Part shown: positions 24,640 through 33,123 of the stretch, in pieces | Position numbering within the stretch: position 1 is the stretch's first letter | Layout of the letters: each line of letters begins with the position of its first letter | From: Microbacterium excoecariae | Lineage (GTDB): Bacteria > Actinomycetota > Actinomycetes > Actinomycetales > Microbacteriaceae | Length of the DNA: 64,000 bases | Direction: 5' to 3' | Assembly (NCBI RefSeq): GCF_011326725.1 | Contig: NZ_JAANCO010000001.1 | Span: 434,001 to 498,000, forward strand | Program-made: the position numbers and the translations under genes | The notes under the pieces: generated by a model | The model's database searches: none | Seen by the model: only the letters and a program-made list of their open reading frames with translations | Told to the model about the DNA's origin: nothing

Positions 24640-24667
24640 GGGTACCCACTTTTGGGTAAGGTACCCA
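24640..24667. promoter_or_regulatory. Candidate operator of the HxlR/QorR-type repressor
   Basis: GGGTACCC (24640-24647), an inverted TGGGTA (24653-24658) and GTACCCA (24661-24667) form overlapping inverted repeats. They end one base before the repressor ATG and lie in the gap to the divergent quinone reductase gene. Binding here would block both genes. Confidence 0.65.
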
Positions 24668-24668
24668 C

Positions 24669-25034
24669 ATGAGCGTGAGTTTTGCGGAGATCCGCGGATC
24701 CGCCCGCCGCACCTTCGACGAAGGCTGCGGGACGCGCGTCGTGCTGGATCACATCATGAGCAAGTGGGGCGTGCTCGTGCTCGCCGCGCTGTCCGACGGC
24801 ACGCTGCGCTGGGGCGAACTGCGGCGCGAGGTCGGCGGCATTAGCGAGAAGATGCTCGCCTCCACGCTCCGCACGCTCGCCGCCGACGGGCTCGTGCACC
24901 GCGAGTCCCTACCCCAGGTGCCGCCGCACGTCGAGTACAGCCTCACACCGCTCGGGCGTGACCTGATGGGCCGAATGCTGCCTCTCCTCGGTTGGGTCGC
25001 GGACCACGCGGAGACCATGGTCGCGCGCCCCTGA
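24669..25034 (+). CDS. HxlR (DUF24)-family redox-sensing repressor, QorR-like
   Basis: This 121-residue winged-helix protein has a single conserved Cys near the N-terminus (FDEGCGTRVVLDHIMSKWGVLVLAAL, Cys20), the sensor cysteine position of QorR, YodB and HypR. RWGELRREVGGISEKMLASTLRTLAADGLV is the recognition region and VEYSLTPLGRDL the wing. It probably represses the divergent quinone reductase until quinones or disulfide stress modify the Cys. The ATG directly follows the operator repeats, so the mRNA may be leaderless. Confidence 0.92.
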   Translation: MSVSFAEIRGSARRTFDEGCGTRVVLDHIMSKWGVLVLAALSDGTLRWGELRREVGGISEKMLASTLRTLAADGLVHRESLPQVPPHVEYSLTPLGRDLMGRMLPLLGWVADHAETMVARP

Positions 25035-25038
25035 GCCC

Positions 25039-25710
25039 CTACTCGGCGCTCAGCACGAGCGCGAACTCGATGCTGCCCTCGTCCTCGACCGACACGAACC
25101 CGAGGTCCGGCGCGGTGACCCCGTAGTCCGCGAAGACGAGCGGAATCGCGCCCGACACCTGCACGATGTCGCCGTCGGCCGCGACGTCCGCCGTCACCTC
25201 GGCGGGCTGGGTCACCCCGTGGATCTCGAAGGTGCCCGTGAGGACCACGGTGTCGCTCCCGACCTCGAGCTCCGCGGGCTCGGTGAGCGTGAACGTCGCC
25301 GTCGGGAACAGATCGGTCTCCAGCGCGGTGGAGCGGAAATATGCGTCCCGCTGCCCGGAATCGGTCTCGATGCTGGCGACGTCGACCTCGATCGTGGCGG
25401 CCGTCAGCGTGCCGTCGGTGACGCTGACCTCGCCCGTGACCTGGTCGGTCGACCCGCGTACCGTCACGTCTTCGCCCTGGAGCACCTCGTCGACGCGGTA
25501 GCCCGCCACGGATCCGTCCGACACGGCGAGCGTTCCCGTGAACTCCGCGGCTTCGTCGGGGACGGGGCCGTCGATCGTGTTCGCGGGCGCGTCGCCCGCG
25601 CGGCCCTCGGCCCACGACGCATAGATGCGGGGACCCGCGACGAGCGCCGCGGCGACGAGCACCACGAGTGCCGCGGCGGAGGCGAGCAGGATCTTCGTCT
25701 TTGTCGTCAC
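25039..25710 (-). CDS. YceI-family secreted or anchored protein
   Basis: The 223-residue protein has an N-terminal signal anchor (KILLASAAALVVLVAAALVAG, about 5-25) with no lipobox. The YceI lipocalin-like domain runs from about 60 to 220 (SDGSVAGYRVDEVL, the TIEVDVASIETDSGQRD block, LFPTATFTLTEPAEL, GTFEIHGVTQPAEV, and DYGVTAPDLGFVSVEDEGSIEF). YceI proteins bind long isoprenoid-like lipids in a beta barrel. It is a single gene converging on the HxlR gene with a 4-bp gap. Confidence 0.92.
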   Translation of the reverse strand: MTTKTKILLASAAALVVLVAAALVAGPRIYASWAEGRAGDAPANTIDGPVPDEAAEFTGTLAVSDGSVAGYRVDEVLQGEDVTVRGSTDQVTGEVSVTDGTLTAATIEVDVASIETDSGQRDAYFRSTALETDLFPTATFTLTEPAELEVGSDTVVLTGTFEIHGVTQPAEVTADVAADGDIVQVSGAIPLVFADYGVTAPDLGFVSVEDEGSIEFALVLSAE

Positions 25711-25819
25711 GCGGCCTCATCTCGGTGGCGGGGAGGGCCTCCATCATGCCCCGTCGATGCGCGCGGGTGCGCGCTGTCGGTGATGAACTTTCTGTGAGCC
25801 CTCGGGGCGGCCGGCGGCC

Positions 25820-26455
25820 TCACTCGCGCGCGACGGCGCGCGGGCGGCGCGGCGCGTGGCGCCACGCCCAGGGGAGGAGGAACCCCGCGAGGACGAGCGG
25901 AACCCCCGCGCCGACGAGGATCCCGCCGAGCGTGTCCGTGGCCCAGTGCACGGAGAGCAGCGTGCGCGAGAGCGCCATAGCGAGCACCCACGCGGCACCG
26001 GCGAGCGCCACCCAGAGGCGGGGGAAGAGGAGCACGAGCACGACCGCGATGGTCGTGGCGTTGGCCGTGTGACCGGAGGGGAAGGATCCGAAGTCGCTCG
26101 CGACGAGCATGTCCTCGGGTCGGGTGCGCGAGACGAGGCTCTTGAGGAGCTGCACGACGACGGCGCTCATCGCGAAGGACCCGGCGGCGAAGAGCGCGCC
26201 GCGCCAGCGGCGAGCGATGACGAGCGCCGCGATGATGCCCAGTGGGGCGACGAGGACGGCGAACCAGCCGCCGCCGAGCCGGTCGAGCGCCTGCGCGAAG
26301 GCAATCGCGGCGTCCGAGCGCCGCAGGATCACCGTGTCGTTCCACCACTGATCGAACCCCGGCGGATCCTCGTACCCGAGCATGAGGATGACGCCGAGCG
26401 CGGTCGCGAGGGCGAGCGCGGCGACGCCCCACCAGCCGAGTCGTCGCGGATCCAT
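25820..26455 (-). CDS. PAP2-family membrane phosphatase
   Basis: The 211-residue membrane protein has about six helices and the full phosphatase signature: KSLVSRTRP (KxxxxxxRP), FPSGHT (PSGH) and SRTLLSVHWATD (SRxxxxxHxxxD). Such enzymes remove phosphate from lipid phosphates such as phosphatidate or undecaprenyl pyrophosphate at the outer face. MDPRRLGWWG is the preferred start; an ATG 39 bases upstream would add a non-hydrophobic extension. The substrate cannot be told from sequence. Confidence 0.93.
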   Translation of the reverse strand: MDPRRLGWWGVAALALATALGVILMLGYEDPPGFDQWWNDTVILRRSDAAIAFAQALDRLGGGWFAVLVAPLGIIAALVIARRWRGALFAAGSFAMSAVVVQLLKSLVSRTRPEDMLVASDFGSFPSGHTANATTIAVVLVLLFPRLWVALAGAAWVLAMALSRTLLSVHWATDTLGGILVGAGVPLVLAGFLLPWAWRHAPRRPRAVARE

Positions 26456-26512
26456 GTGAACGAGTATGGCGTCTGGCGCGCGCCGCGCCGGCACCGCACC
26501 GCGGAGGAGGCT

Positions 26513-28039
26513 CTATCCGGCCGCGACCGAGGCGCGCTCCCGCGCGGCGCGGAACGCGCGCTGCGCGGACGTCCAGCGCCACTGTTTCAGGGCCGTCGCG
26601 GCGAGGTAGGCGACGTATCCGATCGCGAGCGCGGGCGTGAGGGCGCCCGTCGCGAGGAATCCGGCGGTCGCGGCGGCCGCGGCGGCGATCGCGCGCGTCA
26701 CGCGCAGCGCGCGGACGAGGCCGCGCACCTCCCGGCCCGCGCGGGCAGCCTCCGCGTCGCGGGGGCGGCCGACGCCGAGCGTGGAGATCTCCCGGTCGAT
26801 CGCGGCGAGCACCTCGGTGGAGTTGGGGAAGTAGCGCAGGTGGTCGGCGATCGACGCGGACTGGGGGACGCGGCGGATCCGCCGGCGCGCGCCCAGCACC
26901 GTGAAGGGGTGCGAGACGAAGTCGAACGTCGCGCACAGGTCGACCCCGCGCGCGGCCGGGTGACAGAGGTCGCGGATCTCCGCGACGGCGGGCGCGAAGA
27001 TCCGCGCGTACACGAGGACCGCGGCGGCGATCGCCGGGATGGACAGGAGGGTCGCGAGCACGTCGGGGGACAGGACGAGGGTCGTCGCGAGGTCGGTGAC
27101 CAGCCGCCGCGCCTCCCCGAGGTGCGCGAGCGCCTGGGCCCGGTCGCTCGCGGCGCGCCAGGCCGCCGCGCCGAGCTCGAGCGTGCCAAGGATCGCCGTC
27201 GACACGAGCGCGAAGGCCGCCGCCACGAGCCACCGCATGAGCACCGCGGCGGCGGCGACGTAGACGACGATCGAGGCCGCGAGCGCCGCGATCGACGCCC
27301 AGCCCACGTGCAGCGTCGCGCTGATGGGGGCGAGGAGCGCCTGCCCCGTGCCCATCGTGATGAGCGTCGTGCGGGCGGGATCGAGGTCGCGCGAGATGTT
27401 CGCGGCGATCGCGCCGCCCTGCGAGTGGCCGATGAGCACCGTGTGCGCGGCGTCGACGGCCGCGACGCGGGACGAGACGCGGTCCGAGACGCCGCGGCGG
27501 GTGTCCGGGTCGCTCGTCCATCCCAGCGCGTCGACGGCGAGCGAGCGCGCCTTCGGCACGAGCGCGACCGCGAGGGTGAGGGGCAGCGCGAGGGCGACGG
27601 CGAACGCGCCGAGGACGAGGATCCACGCCATCGCGCGCACGGCCCGCCAGAGGTACGCCGGCAGGTCGCGGACGGGGCGCGTAGGGCCCTCGGCGAGCAC
27701 CTGGCCGTTCACGAGCAGGTGCACGGCGCACAGCACGAAGAGCGCGCGCAGGAACCACCACGCCACGCGCCACCTCGGCGGCTGGTCGACGACGTCGAAC
27801 CACATCAGCGGATCCACGACGAGGCCGAGGCCGTCGGCGCCGCGCAGGTGCGCGTGTCCGGCCGCGAACTGCGTGCAGCCGGCGGGACATTCCACCCGCT
27901 TCCACCCGGTGGGCGACGCGTCGAGGTGGGCGGCGATCGCCGCGACCGACTCCTCGGCGAAGTCCTCGTGGCTGCGCACCCCGATCCCGTGGATGACGGG
28001 GGCGTAGATGTCGAGGCTCACGTCTCCGTGATACCCCAT
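26513..28039 (-). CDS. Membrane protein with an alpha/beta-hydrolase (lipase-like) signature
   Basis: This 508-residue protein begins with a soluble segment (YAPVIHGIGVRSHEDFAEESVAAIAAHLD), followed by membrane helices around 95-175 and 255-300 and a C-terminal pair. It carries GHSQGGAIA, a lipase-type nucleophile elbow, near residue 217. The C-terminal part mentions no further catalytic motif I can place with confidence. It may be an integral-membrane esterase. ATG at 28037-28039 is used; a GTG 17 bases downstream is possible. It lies 57 bp before the PAP2 gene on the same strand. Confidence 0.65.
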   Translation of the reverse strand: MGYHGDVSLDIYAPVIHGIGVRSHEDFAEESVAAIAAHLDASPTGWKRVECPAGCTQFAAGHAHLRGADGLGLVVDPLMWFDVVDQPPRWRVAWWFLRALFVLCAVHLLVNGQVLAEGPTRPVRDLPAYLWRAVRAMAWILVLGAFAVALALPLTLAVALVPKARSLAVDALGWTSDPDTRRGVSDRVSSRVAAVDAAHTVLIGHSQGGAIAANISRDLDPARTTLITMGTGQALLAPISATLHVGWASIAALAASIVVYVAAAAVLMRWLVAAAFALVSTAILGTLELGAAAWRAASDRAQALAHLGEARRLVTDLATTLVLSPDVLATLLSIPAIAAAVLVYARIFAPAVAEIRDLCHPAARGVDLCATFDFVSHPFTVLGARRRIRRVPQSASIADHLRYFPNSTEVLAAIDREISTLGVGRPRDAEAARAGREVRGLVRALRVTRAIAAAAAATAGFLATGALTPALAIGYVAYLAATALKQWRWTSAQRAFRAARERASVAAG

Positions 28040-28061
28040 GCCCCCGACAACGCCGGGACCC

Positions 28062-28652
28062 TCACGCCGACGCGGCGGGCTGCTCCCACTTCGGCGTCGG
28101 GCGCTCCCAGGCCTCGAGCTGCGCAAGGAGCCCCTCGGGCGTCTCGGCGACAATCAGCGCGTCGCGGAAGTGCGCCGCGACGAAACCCTCGGCGACGAGC
28201 CGGTCGATCATCTCGAGCAGCGGCCGCCAGAATCCGCCCACGTCGTACAGCGCGATCGGCTTGTCGTGGATCCCGAGCTGCAGCCACGTCCACGCCTCGA
28301 AGAACTCCTCGAGCGTGCCGATGCCGCCCGGGAGCGCGACGAACGCCCCGCCCAGGTTGGCCATGCGCATCTTGCGCTCGTGCATGTTGTCGACGACCTC
28401 GAGGCGCGTCAGGTCCTCGTGCGCGAGCTCCTTGTCCACCAGCGCGGTCGGGATCACGCCGATGACTTCGCCGCCCGCCCGCGACGCGGCCGTCGCCACG
28501 GCGCCCATGAGGCCGACGTTGCCGCCGCCGTACACGACGCCCATGCCGGCCGCGGCGATCGCCGACCCGACCTCCTCGGCCGCCGCGCGGTAGGCGGGCG
28601 AGGCTCCGGGGGAGGATCCGGTGAAGACGGTGACGCGGGTAACGGCGGACAT
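28062..28652 (-). CDS. LOG-family protein (cytokinin riboside 5'-monophosphate phosphoribohydrolase type)
   Basis: The 196-residue Rossmann-fold protein has the family signature PGGIGTLEEFFEAWTWLQLG (about 108-127), YGGGNVGLMGAVA near 41 and the Arg-bearing HERKMRMA near 91. Members split nucleoside 5'-monophosphates into base and ribose phosphate; LOG proteins release active cytokinins in plants and some actinobacteria. The natural substrate in bacteria is often unclear. It starts MSAVTRVTVFTGSSPG and is 22 bp upstream of the membrane hydrolase gene. Confidence 0.93.
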   Translation of the reverse strand: MSAVTRVTVFTGSSPGASPAYRAAAEEVGSAIAAAGMGVVYGGGNVGLMGAVATAASRAGGEVIGVIPTALVDKELAHEDLTRLEVVDNMHERKMRMANLGGAFVALPGGIGTLEEFFEAWTWLQLGIHDKPIALYDVGGFWRPLLEMIDRLVAEGFVAAHFRDALIVAETPEGLLAQLEAWERPTPKWEQPAASA

Positions 28653-28725
28653 GCTCCCAGCGTAGGGGCGGGAATGCGGCGTAGCGTGCCACGGTTGCAC
28701 CCCACGCCGCACCCGAAGGGATCCC

Positions 28726-29424
28726 ATGAGCACCACCCTCCCCCTCGCCGACGCCGCGCTCGACGCCCCCGCCTGGTCCGCCCTCACGGGCGCGCACGCG
28801 GAGTTTGCGCGGGGCGGCGACCTCGCCCGCACCTACCCCGCCGACGTCTCGCCGTTCACGGGCGTCGCGTCCTGGGACGAGCCCGGGGTGTGGGACGCGC
28901 TGGGGGAGCTGCACGGATCCGGATCCGAGTTCCTCATCTCGCACGCGGACCCGGACCTCCCCGCGGGCTGGGACGAGCTCTCGCGCGGTCACGGCCTGCA
29001 GCTGGTCGCGACGGACCGCGCCGCCGGGGCCGCCGATCCATCGGCCGTCGAGCTCGGCGCGGACGACGTCGCGGACATGCTCGCGATCGTGGGGCGCAAC
29101 CAGCCCGGCCCCTTCCTCGCCCGCACGCACGAGCTGGGGCGCTACGTCGGGATCCGCCGCGAGGGCCGCCTCGTCGCGATGGCCGGCGAGCGCCTGCACC
29201 CGGCCGGCTGGACCGAGATCAGCGCCGTCTCGACGGACGCGGCGTACCGCCGCCAGGGCCTCGCCTCCCGGCTCGTCCTCGACGTCATCGCCCACATCCG
29301 CGCGCGCGGCGATCGGCCGTTCCTGCACGCCTCCGCCGCCAACACCGGAGCCGTCGCCGCCTACGAGAAGCTCGGGTTCGAGGTCCGCCGGAAGACCCCG
29401 TTCATCCGGGTGCGCGTGCCCTGA
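28726..29424 (+). CDS. GNAT-family N-acetyltransferase
   Basis: The 232-residue protein has the acetyl-CoA binding block AYRRQGLASRLVLDVIAHI (Q/RxxGxA, near residue 173) and the GNAT ending NTGAVAAYEKLGFEVRRKTPFIRV, with AGERLHPAGWTEISAVST as the preceding strand. The N-terminal ~100 residues form a second, degenerate half, as in FR47-like double-domain acetyltransferases. Substrate unknown. A 27-base palindrome follows the gene. Confidence 0.88.
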   Translation: MSTTLPLADAALDAPAWSALTGAHAEFARGGDLARTYPADVSPFTGVASWDEPGVWDALGELHGSGSEFLISHADPDLPAGWDELSRGHGLQLVATDRAAGAADPSAVELGADDVADMLAIVGRNQPGPFLARTHELGRYVGIRREGRLVAMAGERLHPAGWTEISAVSTDAAYRRQGLASRLVLDVIAHIRARGDRPFLHASAANTGAVAAYEKLGFEVRRKTPFIRVRVP

Positions 29425-29433
29425 GCCCGCGGC

Positions 29434-29460
29434 GGATCCGAGTCACCGTGACTCGGATCC
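29434..29460. repeat. 27-bp palindrome after the GNAT gene
   Basis: Arms of 13 bases (GGATCCGAGTCAC and its complement) flank one C. It starts 9 bases after the GNAT stop and could act as a hairpin terminator, although no U-run follows. Confidence 0.6.
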
Positions 29461-29482
29461 ACACCCCCTCTACGCTGGGCGC

Positions 29483-30412
29483 ATGGAGTGGACGAGCGAC
29501 GTCGCCGCGGGATCCTGGATCCGCGAGCGCCTGGATCCCGACACCTGGTCGATCGGGCTGTTCGTGCCGCGGGGCTTCGCCGCCTACGCGCGAATCCTCC
29601 ACCCCGCCTTCCGCGAGCGCCCCGTGCGCGGCGCGTGGCCGGAGGAGGGGGACGCGGAAGGGTGGGAGCGCTTCCTCGCCGAGTGCCCCGAGGTCGACGC
29701 CGAGCGCGTGTCGTGGTCCGAGGTCGCCCGCGCCTTCGGCACGACCCCCGGCCCGCTCGCGCAGTGGGACCACCTCGTCGGCACGGACCCGCAGGCCCCC
29801 GAGTCGGACCTCCGCGACGGCGCGGGCTGGCGGTACGAGGCCCCCGAGGAGGGCGTGCTCGATCCCGCCGCGCTCGCCGCGGCCGCCCGGCACCTCGTGA
29901 CGCACACCGGCACCCCGGGATCCGGGTACGCGGCGATCTGGGAGGGCTGGGGCGGGCTCCTGGGGTTCGTCGGCACGCACTCCTCGCGGATCCTCGCCGC
30001 CTCGGCCGGGGACGACGCCCACCACGGCGAGTTCCTCCGCGAGAGCTACCGCGACGCGTTCAACAACGTCTTCCGCAAGGGCGTGTGGCAGCCGGGCGCG
30101 CTCTCGGACGAGATCTCCCGCGGCCCGCGCCTGGAGCTGCCGGGCCGCGGGCACGTGCTCTTCCGCGCGGCGCCCGCGGAGTGGGCGGACCCCGCCTGGG
30201 CGGACACCGCGCCGTGGGCCGAGCCGCTGCACGTGCACTCGCCGAGCCTCGTGTGGCCCGATGACCGGGCGTGGGTGCTCGCGAGCGAGATCGACCTCGA
30301 CTCGACGACCGTGGCCGGATCCGAGGAGCTGATCGCGGCGCTCGTCGCGGATCCGGGCCTCGAGGCGCACCGCATCCCCGAGGACGCCGACCTCACCTGG
30401 CCGGGGCGCTGA
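29483..30412 (+). CDS. Conserved-looking protein of unknown function
   Basis: The 309-residue soluble protein has no signal peptide or membrane segment. It is rich in Trp and acidic residues; notable stretches are WSIGLFVPRGFAAYARILHPAF (about 22-43), AIWEGWGGLLGF (near 155) and PGRGHVLFRAAPAEW (near 225). I recognise a pattern shared by unannotated actinobacterial proteins but no named family. It stands alone after a palindrome. Confidence 0.7.
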   Translation: MEWTSDVAAGSWIRERLDPDTWSIGLFVPRGFAAYARILHPAFRERPVRGAWPEEGDAEGWERFLAECPEVDAERVSWSEVARAFGTTPGPLAQWDHLVGTDPQAPESDLRDGAGWRYEAPEEGVLDPAALAAAARHLVTHTGTPGSGYAAIWEGWGGLLGFVGTHSSRILAASAGDDAHHGEFLRESYRDAFNNVFRKGVWQPGALSDEISRGPRLELPGRGHVLFRAAPAEWADPAWADTAPWAEPLHVHSPSLVWPDDRAWVLASEIDLDSTTVAGSEELIAALVADPGLEAHRIPEDADLTWPGR

Positions 30413-30444
30413 CGCCCCCGCGCCGATGCGAGACCGCGGATCCC

Positions 30445-30464
30445 GTCACCCGCCGTTCATCGAG
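30445..30464 (+). promoter_or_regulatory. Possible PhoP-type direct repeats before phnD
   Basis: GTCACCCGCC and GTTCATCGAG lie end to end, resembling the GTTCAYC-like units of actinobacterial PhoP boxes, although the period is 10 rather than 11 bases. Three GAGAC-type motifs (30430, 30462 and inverted at 30486) are also in this 154-bp gap. The assignment is weak. Confidence 0.25.
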
Positions 30465-30566
30465 ACTTCGGTTCCCGTATTGCCGGTCTCGTAATTCCGC
30501 GTCACCTGCGGCCGCTTTTCTCGAGATGTCCCCGTTCGGGGCTCCCCCCTCGCGAAAGGCTTCCCC

Positions 30567-31484
30567 ATGCGACTGTCCACGCCCCTCGCCGCCTGCGCGC
30601 TCGCCGCAGGATCCGCGCTGCTCCTCACCGGCTGCGCGGGCTCGGCCGGCGACGCGTCCGCGGACGACGACGTCATCCGCTTCGCCGCCCTGCCCCTCAG
30701 CGACGACCCGACCGTCGAGACCCCCGTCGACGCCATGAAGGCGCTCCTCGAGGAGGAGACCGGCATGACCGTCGAGGTCACCGAGGTGCCGAGCTACTCC
30801 GCCGTGATCGAGGCCGTGCGCGCGGGCCACGAGGACATCGGCGTCATGAGCGGCTTTCCGTCCGCCCTCGCCGTGAACACGGGCGAGGTCGACTCGCTCG
30901 TCGCGTGGCCCGGAACCGACGAGCCCGTCTCGACGTGCCTCGTGCTTGACGACTCGCCGCTGACCTCGCTCGAGGACATCACGCCCGACACGGTCGTGGC
31001 GTTCGCCGACCCCGCCTCGAGCTCGGGCTTCTTCATGCCCACGCACATGCTGGACGCGGCGGGCCTGACGGCGGGCGAGGACTTCGAGGAGCTGTTCTCG
31101 GGCGGGCACGACCGCAGCTTCATCGCGCTCCAGGAGGGCCAGGCCGACGTCGCCTGCACCTCGACGATCTTCCCGACGATGGCGGGCCAGGACAACCCGA
31201 TGTTCCCGTTCGAGGAGGGCGAGACCCGCTCGATCGGCGAGAGCATCTCGATGCCGATCTCGATGTCCTTCCTCGGCAGCCAGTCCATGAGCGCGGACAA
31301 GCGCGAGGCGCTCGTCGAGGCGATCCCCGTCGTCTTCTCGGACGCGAACCGCGACGAGCTCGGCCTCTACATGGAGGGCATGCCCGAGGGCACCGAGCCC
31401 GTCATCGAGCCGGGCGCCGAGTACTTCCAGCCGTTCGTGGACATCGCCGCGATCGCCGACGTCGACATCTCGGACCTCGAGTGA
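30567..31484 (+). CDS. phnD: Phosphonate/phosphite-type ABC substrate-binding lipoprotein
   Basis: The 305-residue lipoprotein has a signal with lipobox LLLTGC (Cys23). FAALPLSDDPTVETPVDAMKALLEEETGMTVEV and the block VVAFADPASSSGFFMPTHML (SSSG anion-binding region) are typical of PhnD/PtxB-like periplasmic-binding-protein-like family members. It hands a phosphorus oxyanion to the transporter encoded downstream; phosphonate, phosphite or phosphate esters are possible. The next gene overlaps its stop by 4 bases. No C-P lyase or phosphonatase genes follow. Confidence 0.9.
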   Translation: MRLSTPLAACALAAGSALLLTGCAGSAGDASADDDVIRFAALPLSDDPTVETPVDAMKALLEEETGMTVEVTEVPSYSAVIEAVRAGHEDIGVMSGFPSALAVNTGEVDSLVAWPGTDEPVSTCLVLDDSPLTSLEDITPDTVVAFADPASSSGFFMPTHMLDAAGLTAGEDFEELFSGGHDRSFIALQEGQADVACTSTIFPTMAGQDNPMFPFEEGETRSIGESISMPISMSFLGSQSMSADKREALVEAIPVVFSDANRDELGLYMEGMPEGTEPVIEPGAEYFQPFVDIAAIADVDISDLE

Positions 31485-32284
31485 GCGCCGTCATGACCGC
31501 CCCGACCGCGGCGCCCGCCCGCGAGGCGCTCGTCGAGATCCGCGATCTCGCCGTCCGCTACGCCCCGGACGCGCCGCTCGTGCTCGACGGCGTCGACCTC
31601 GACCTCTATCCCGGCGAGACGGTGGCGCTGCTCGGATCCTCGGGATCCGGCAAGTCCACGCTCATGAAGGCCCTCACGGGGTTCGCGCCCATCGGCTCCG
31701 GCCGGGTCCGCGCGGGCGACCACGACGTCGCCCGCCTCCGCCGCGGCGAGCTGCGCCGGCTGCGCTCCGAGGTCGGCCAGGTCTTTCAACAGTTCAACCT
31801 CATCGGCCGGCTCAGCGTGCTGACGAATGTGCTGACCGGATCCCTCTACGGCGCGGGCGCGGTCAACGCGCTCGGCACCTTCCGCAGCGCGGACCGGCGG
31901 CGCGCGCTCGAGCTCCTCGACCGCGTCGGCATCGCGCACAAGGCGGGCGACGAGGCGCGCTCGCTGTCCGGCGGACAGCAGCAGCGCGTAGCAATCGCGC
32001 GGGCCCTCATGCAGCGCCCGCGCCTCATCCTCGCCGACGAGCCCGTCGCGTCCCTCGACCCGAAGATGAGCCGCGTCGTCCTGGAGCTGCTGCAGTCCAT
32101 CGCGCGCGAGGAGAAGATCCCCGTGCTCGTCAGCCTGCACGTCCTGCCCCTCGCCCTCGCCCATTCCGATCGCGTGGTCGGCCTGCGCCACGGGCGCATC
32201 GTCGTCTCCGGACGCACGGCCGCCCTCGACGCCGCGGCACTCGCGCCCGTGTACGACACCGACGACGAGGAGGAGGGCGCGTGA
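31481..32284 (+). CDS. phnC: Phosphonate-type ABC importer ATPase
   Basis: The 267-residue ATPase has Walker A GSSGSGKST (near residue 50), Q-loop VFQQFNLIGRLSVLTNVL, signature LSGGQQQR (near 165) and Walker B LILADEPVASLDP. VFQQFNLIGRLSVLTNVLTGSLYG and the DEPVASLDPKMSRVVLELL block are specific to PhnC-type proteins. The GTG start overlaps the phnD stop (GTGA), and its stop overlaps phnE. Confidence 0.93.
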   Translation: MSAVMTAPTAAPAREALVEIRDLAVRYAPDAPLVLDGVDLDLYPGETVALLGSSGSGKSTLMKALTGFAPIGSGRVRAGDHDVARLRRGELRRLRSEVGQVFQQFNLIGRLSVLTNVLTGSLYGAGAVNALGTFRSADRRRALELLDRVGIAHKAGDEARSLSGGQQQRVAIARALMQRPRLILADEPVASLDPKMSRVVLELLQSIAREEKIPVLVSLHVLPLALAHSDRVVGLRHGRIVVSGRTAALDAAALAPVYDTDDEEEGA

Positions 32285-33123
32285 GCCTCACGACCACGAC
32301 CCCCGCGGGCGGGATCCGTCCGCCCCAGCTCGACGAGCGCTCCCGCGAGCGCATGGAGCGCGCGTTCCGGATCCCCCGGGCCCGCTTCGTCGTCGGCGTC
32401 GCCGCCGCCGTCCTCATCTTCGTGTGGTCGGCCAACGGCGCGGAGTTCGACTTCCGCAAGCTCGGGGAGGGCGCGGCCAACATGGGCGAGTTCCTCGCGC
32501 GCATGTTCCCACCGGACTTCTCGAAGATCGACACGATCCTCCTGCTGCTCCTCGAGACGCTGCAGATGGCGATCGTCGGCACCGTGCTCGGCGCGGGCCT
32601 GTCGCTCGTGATCGCATTCGGCGCCGCGAGCAACATCGCCCCGCCGTGGCTGTATTACACGTGCCGCTGGTCGATGAACATCATTCGCGCGCTGCCCGAC
32701 CTCGTCATCGCCCTCATGTTCGTCTCGGCCGTGGGGCTCGGCCCGTTCGCGGGCATCCTCGCCATGACGATCGGATCGCTCGGATCCATCGGCAAGATCT
32801 TCGCCGAGGCCATGGAGGCCGTCGACCGCGGGCCCATCGTCGCGATGGAGTCGGTGGGCGCCTCGAAGCGCCAGGTCATCCAGTACGCCATCGTGCCGCA
32901 GGCGCTCCCGCTGCTGACGAGCTACACGCTGCTCCTGTTCGAGGGCAACGTGCGCGGCGCGACCATCCTCGGCCTCGTGGGGGCGGGAGGCATCGGCCTC
33001 GAACTGACCACGGCCATGAACCGATACGAATACGGCCACCTGTGCGCCATGGTCATCTGCATCGTCGTGCTCGTCACGATCATCGACCAGGCCAGCGCCA
33101 TCATCCGAAAGAAGATCACATGA
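32281..33123 (+). CDS. phnE: Phosphonate-type ABC importer permease
   Basis: This 280-residue inner-membrane subunit has about six helices, preceded by a cytoplasmic N-terminus. IRALPDLVIALMFVSAVGLGPFAGILAMTIGSLGSIGKIFAEAMEAVDRGPIVAMESVGAS contains the PhnE version of the EAA loop. The family ending EYGHLCAMVICIVVLVTIIDQASAIIRKK is intact. GTG start overlaps phnC by 4 bases; its stop overlaps the phosphatase gene (ATGA). Confidence 0.93.
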   Translation: MSLTTTTPAGGIRPPQLDERSRERMERAFRIPRARFVVGVAAAVLIFVWSANGAEFDFRKLGEGAANMGEFLARMFPPDFSKIDTILLLLLETLQMAIVGTVLGAGLSLVIAFGAASNIAPPWLYYTCRWSMNIIRALPDLVIALMFVSAVGLGPFAGILAMTIGSLGSIGKIFAEAMEAVDRGPIVAMESVGASKRQVIQYAIVPQALPLLTSYTLLLFEGNVRGATILGLVGAGGIGLELTTAMNRYEYGHLCAMVICIVVLVTIIDQASAIIRKKIT

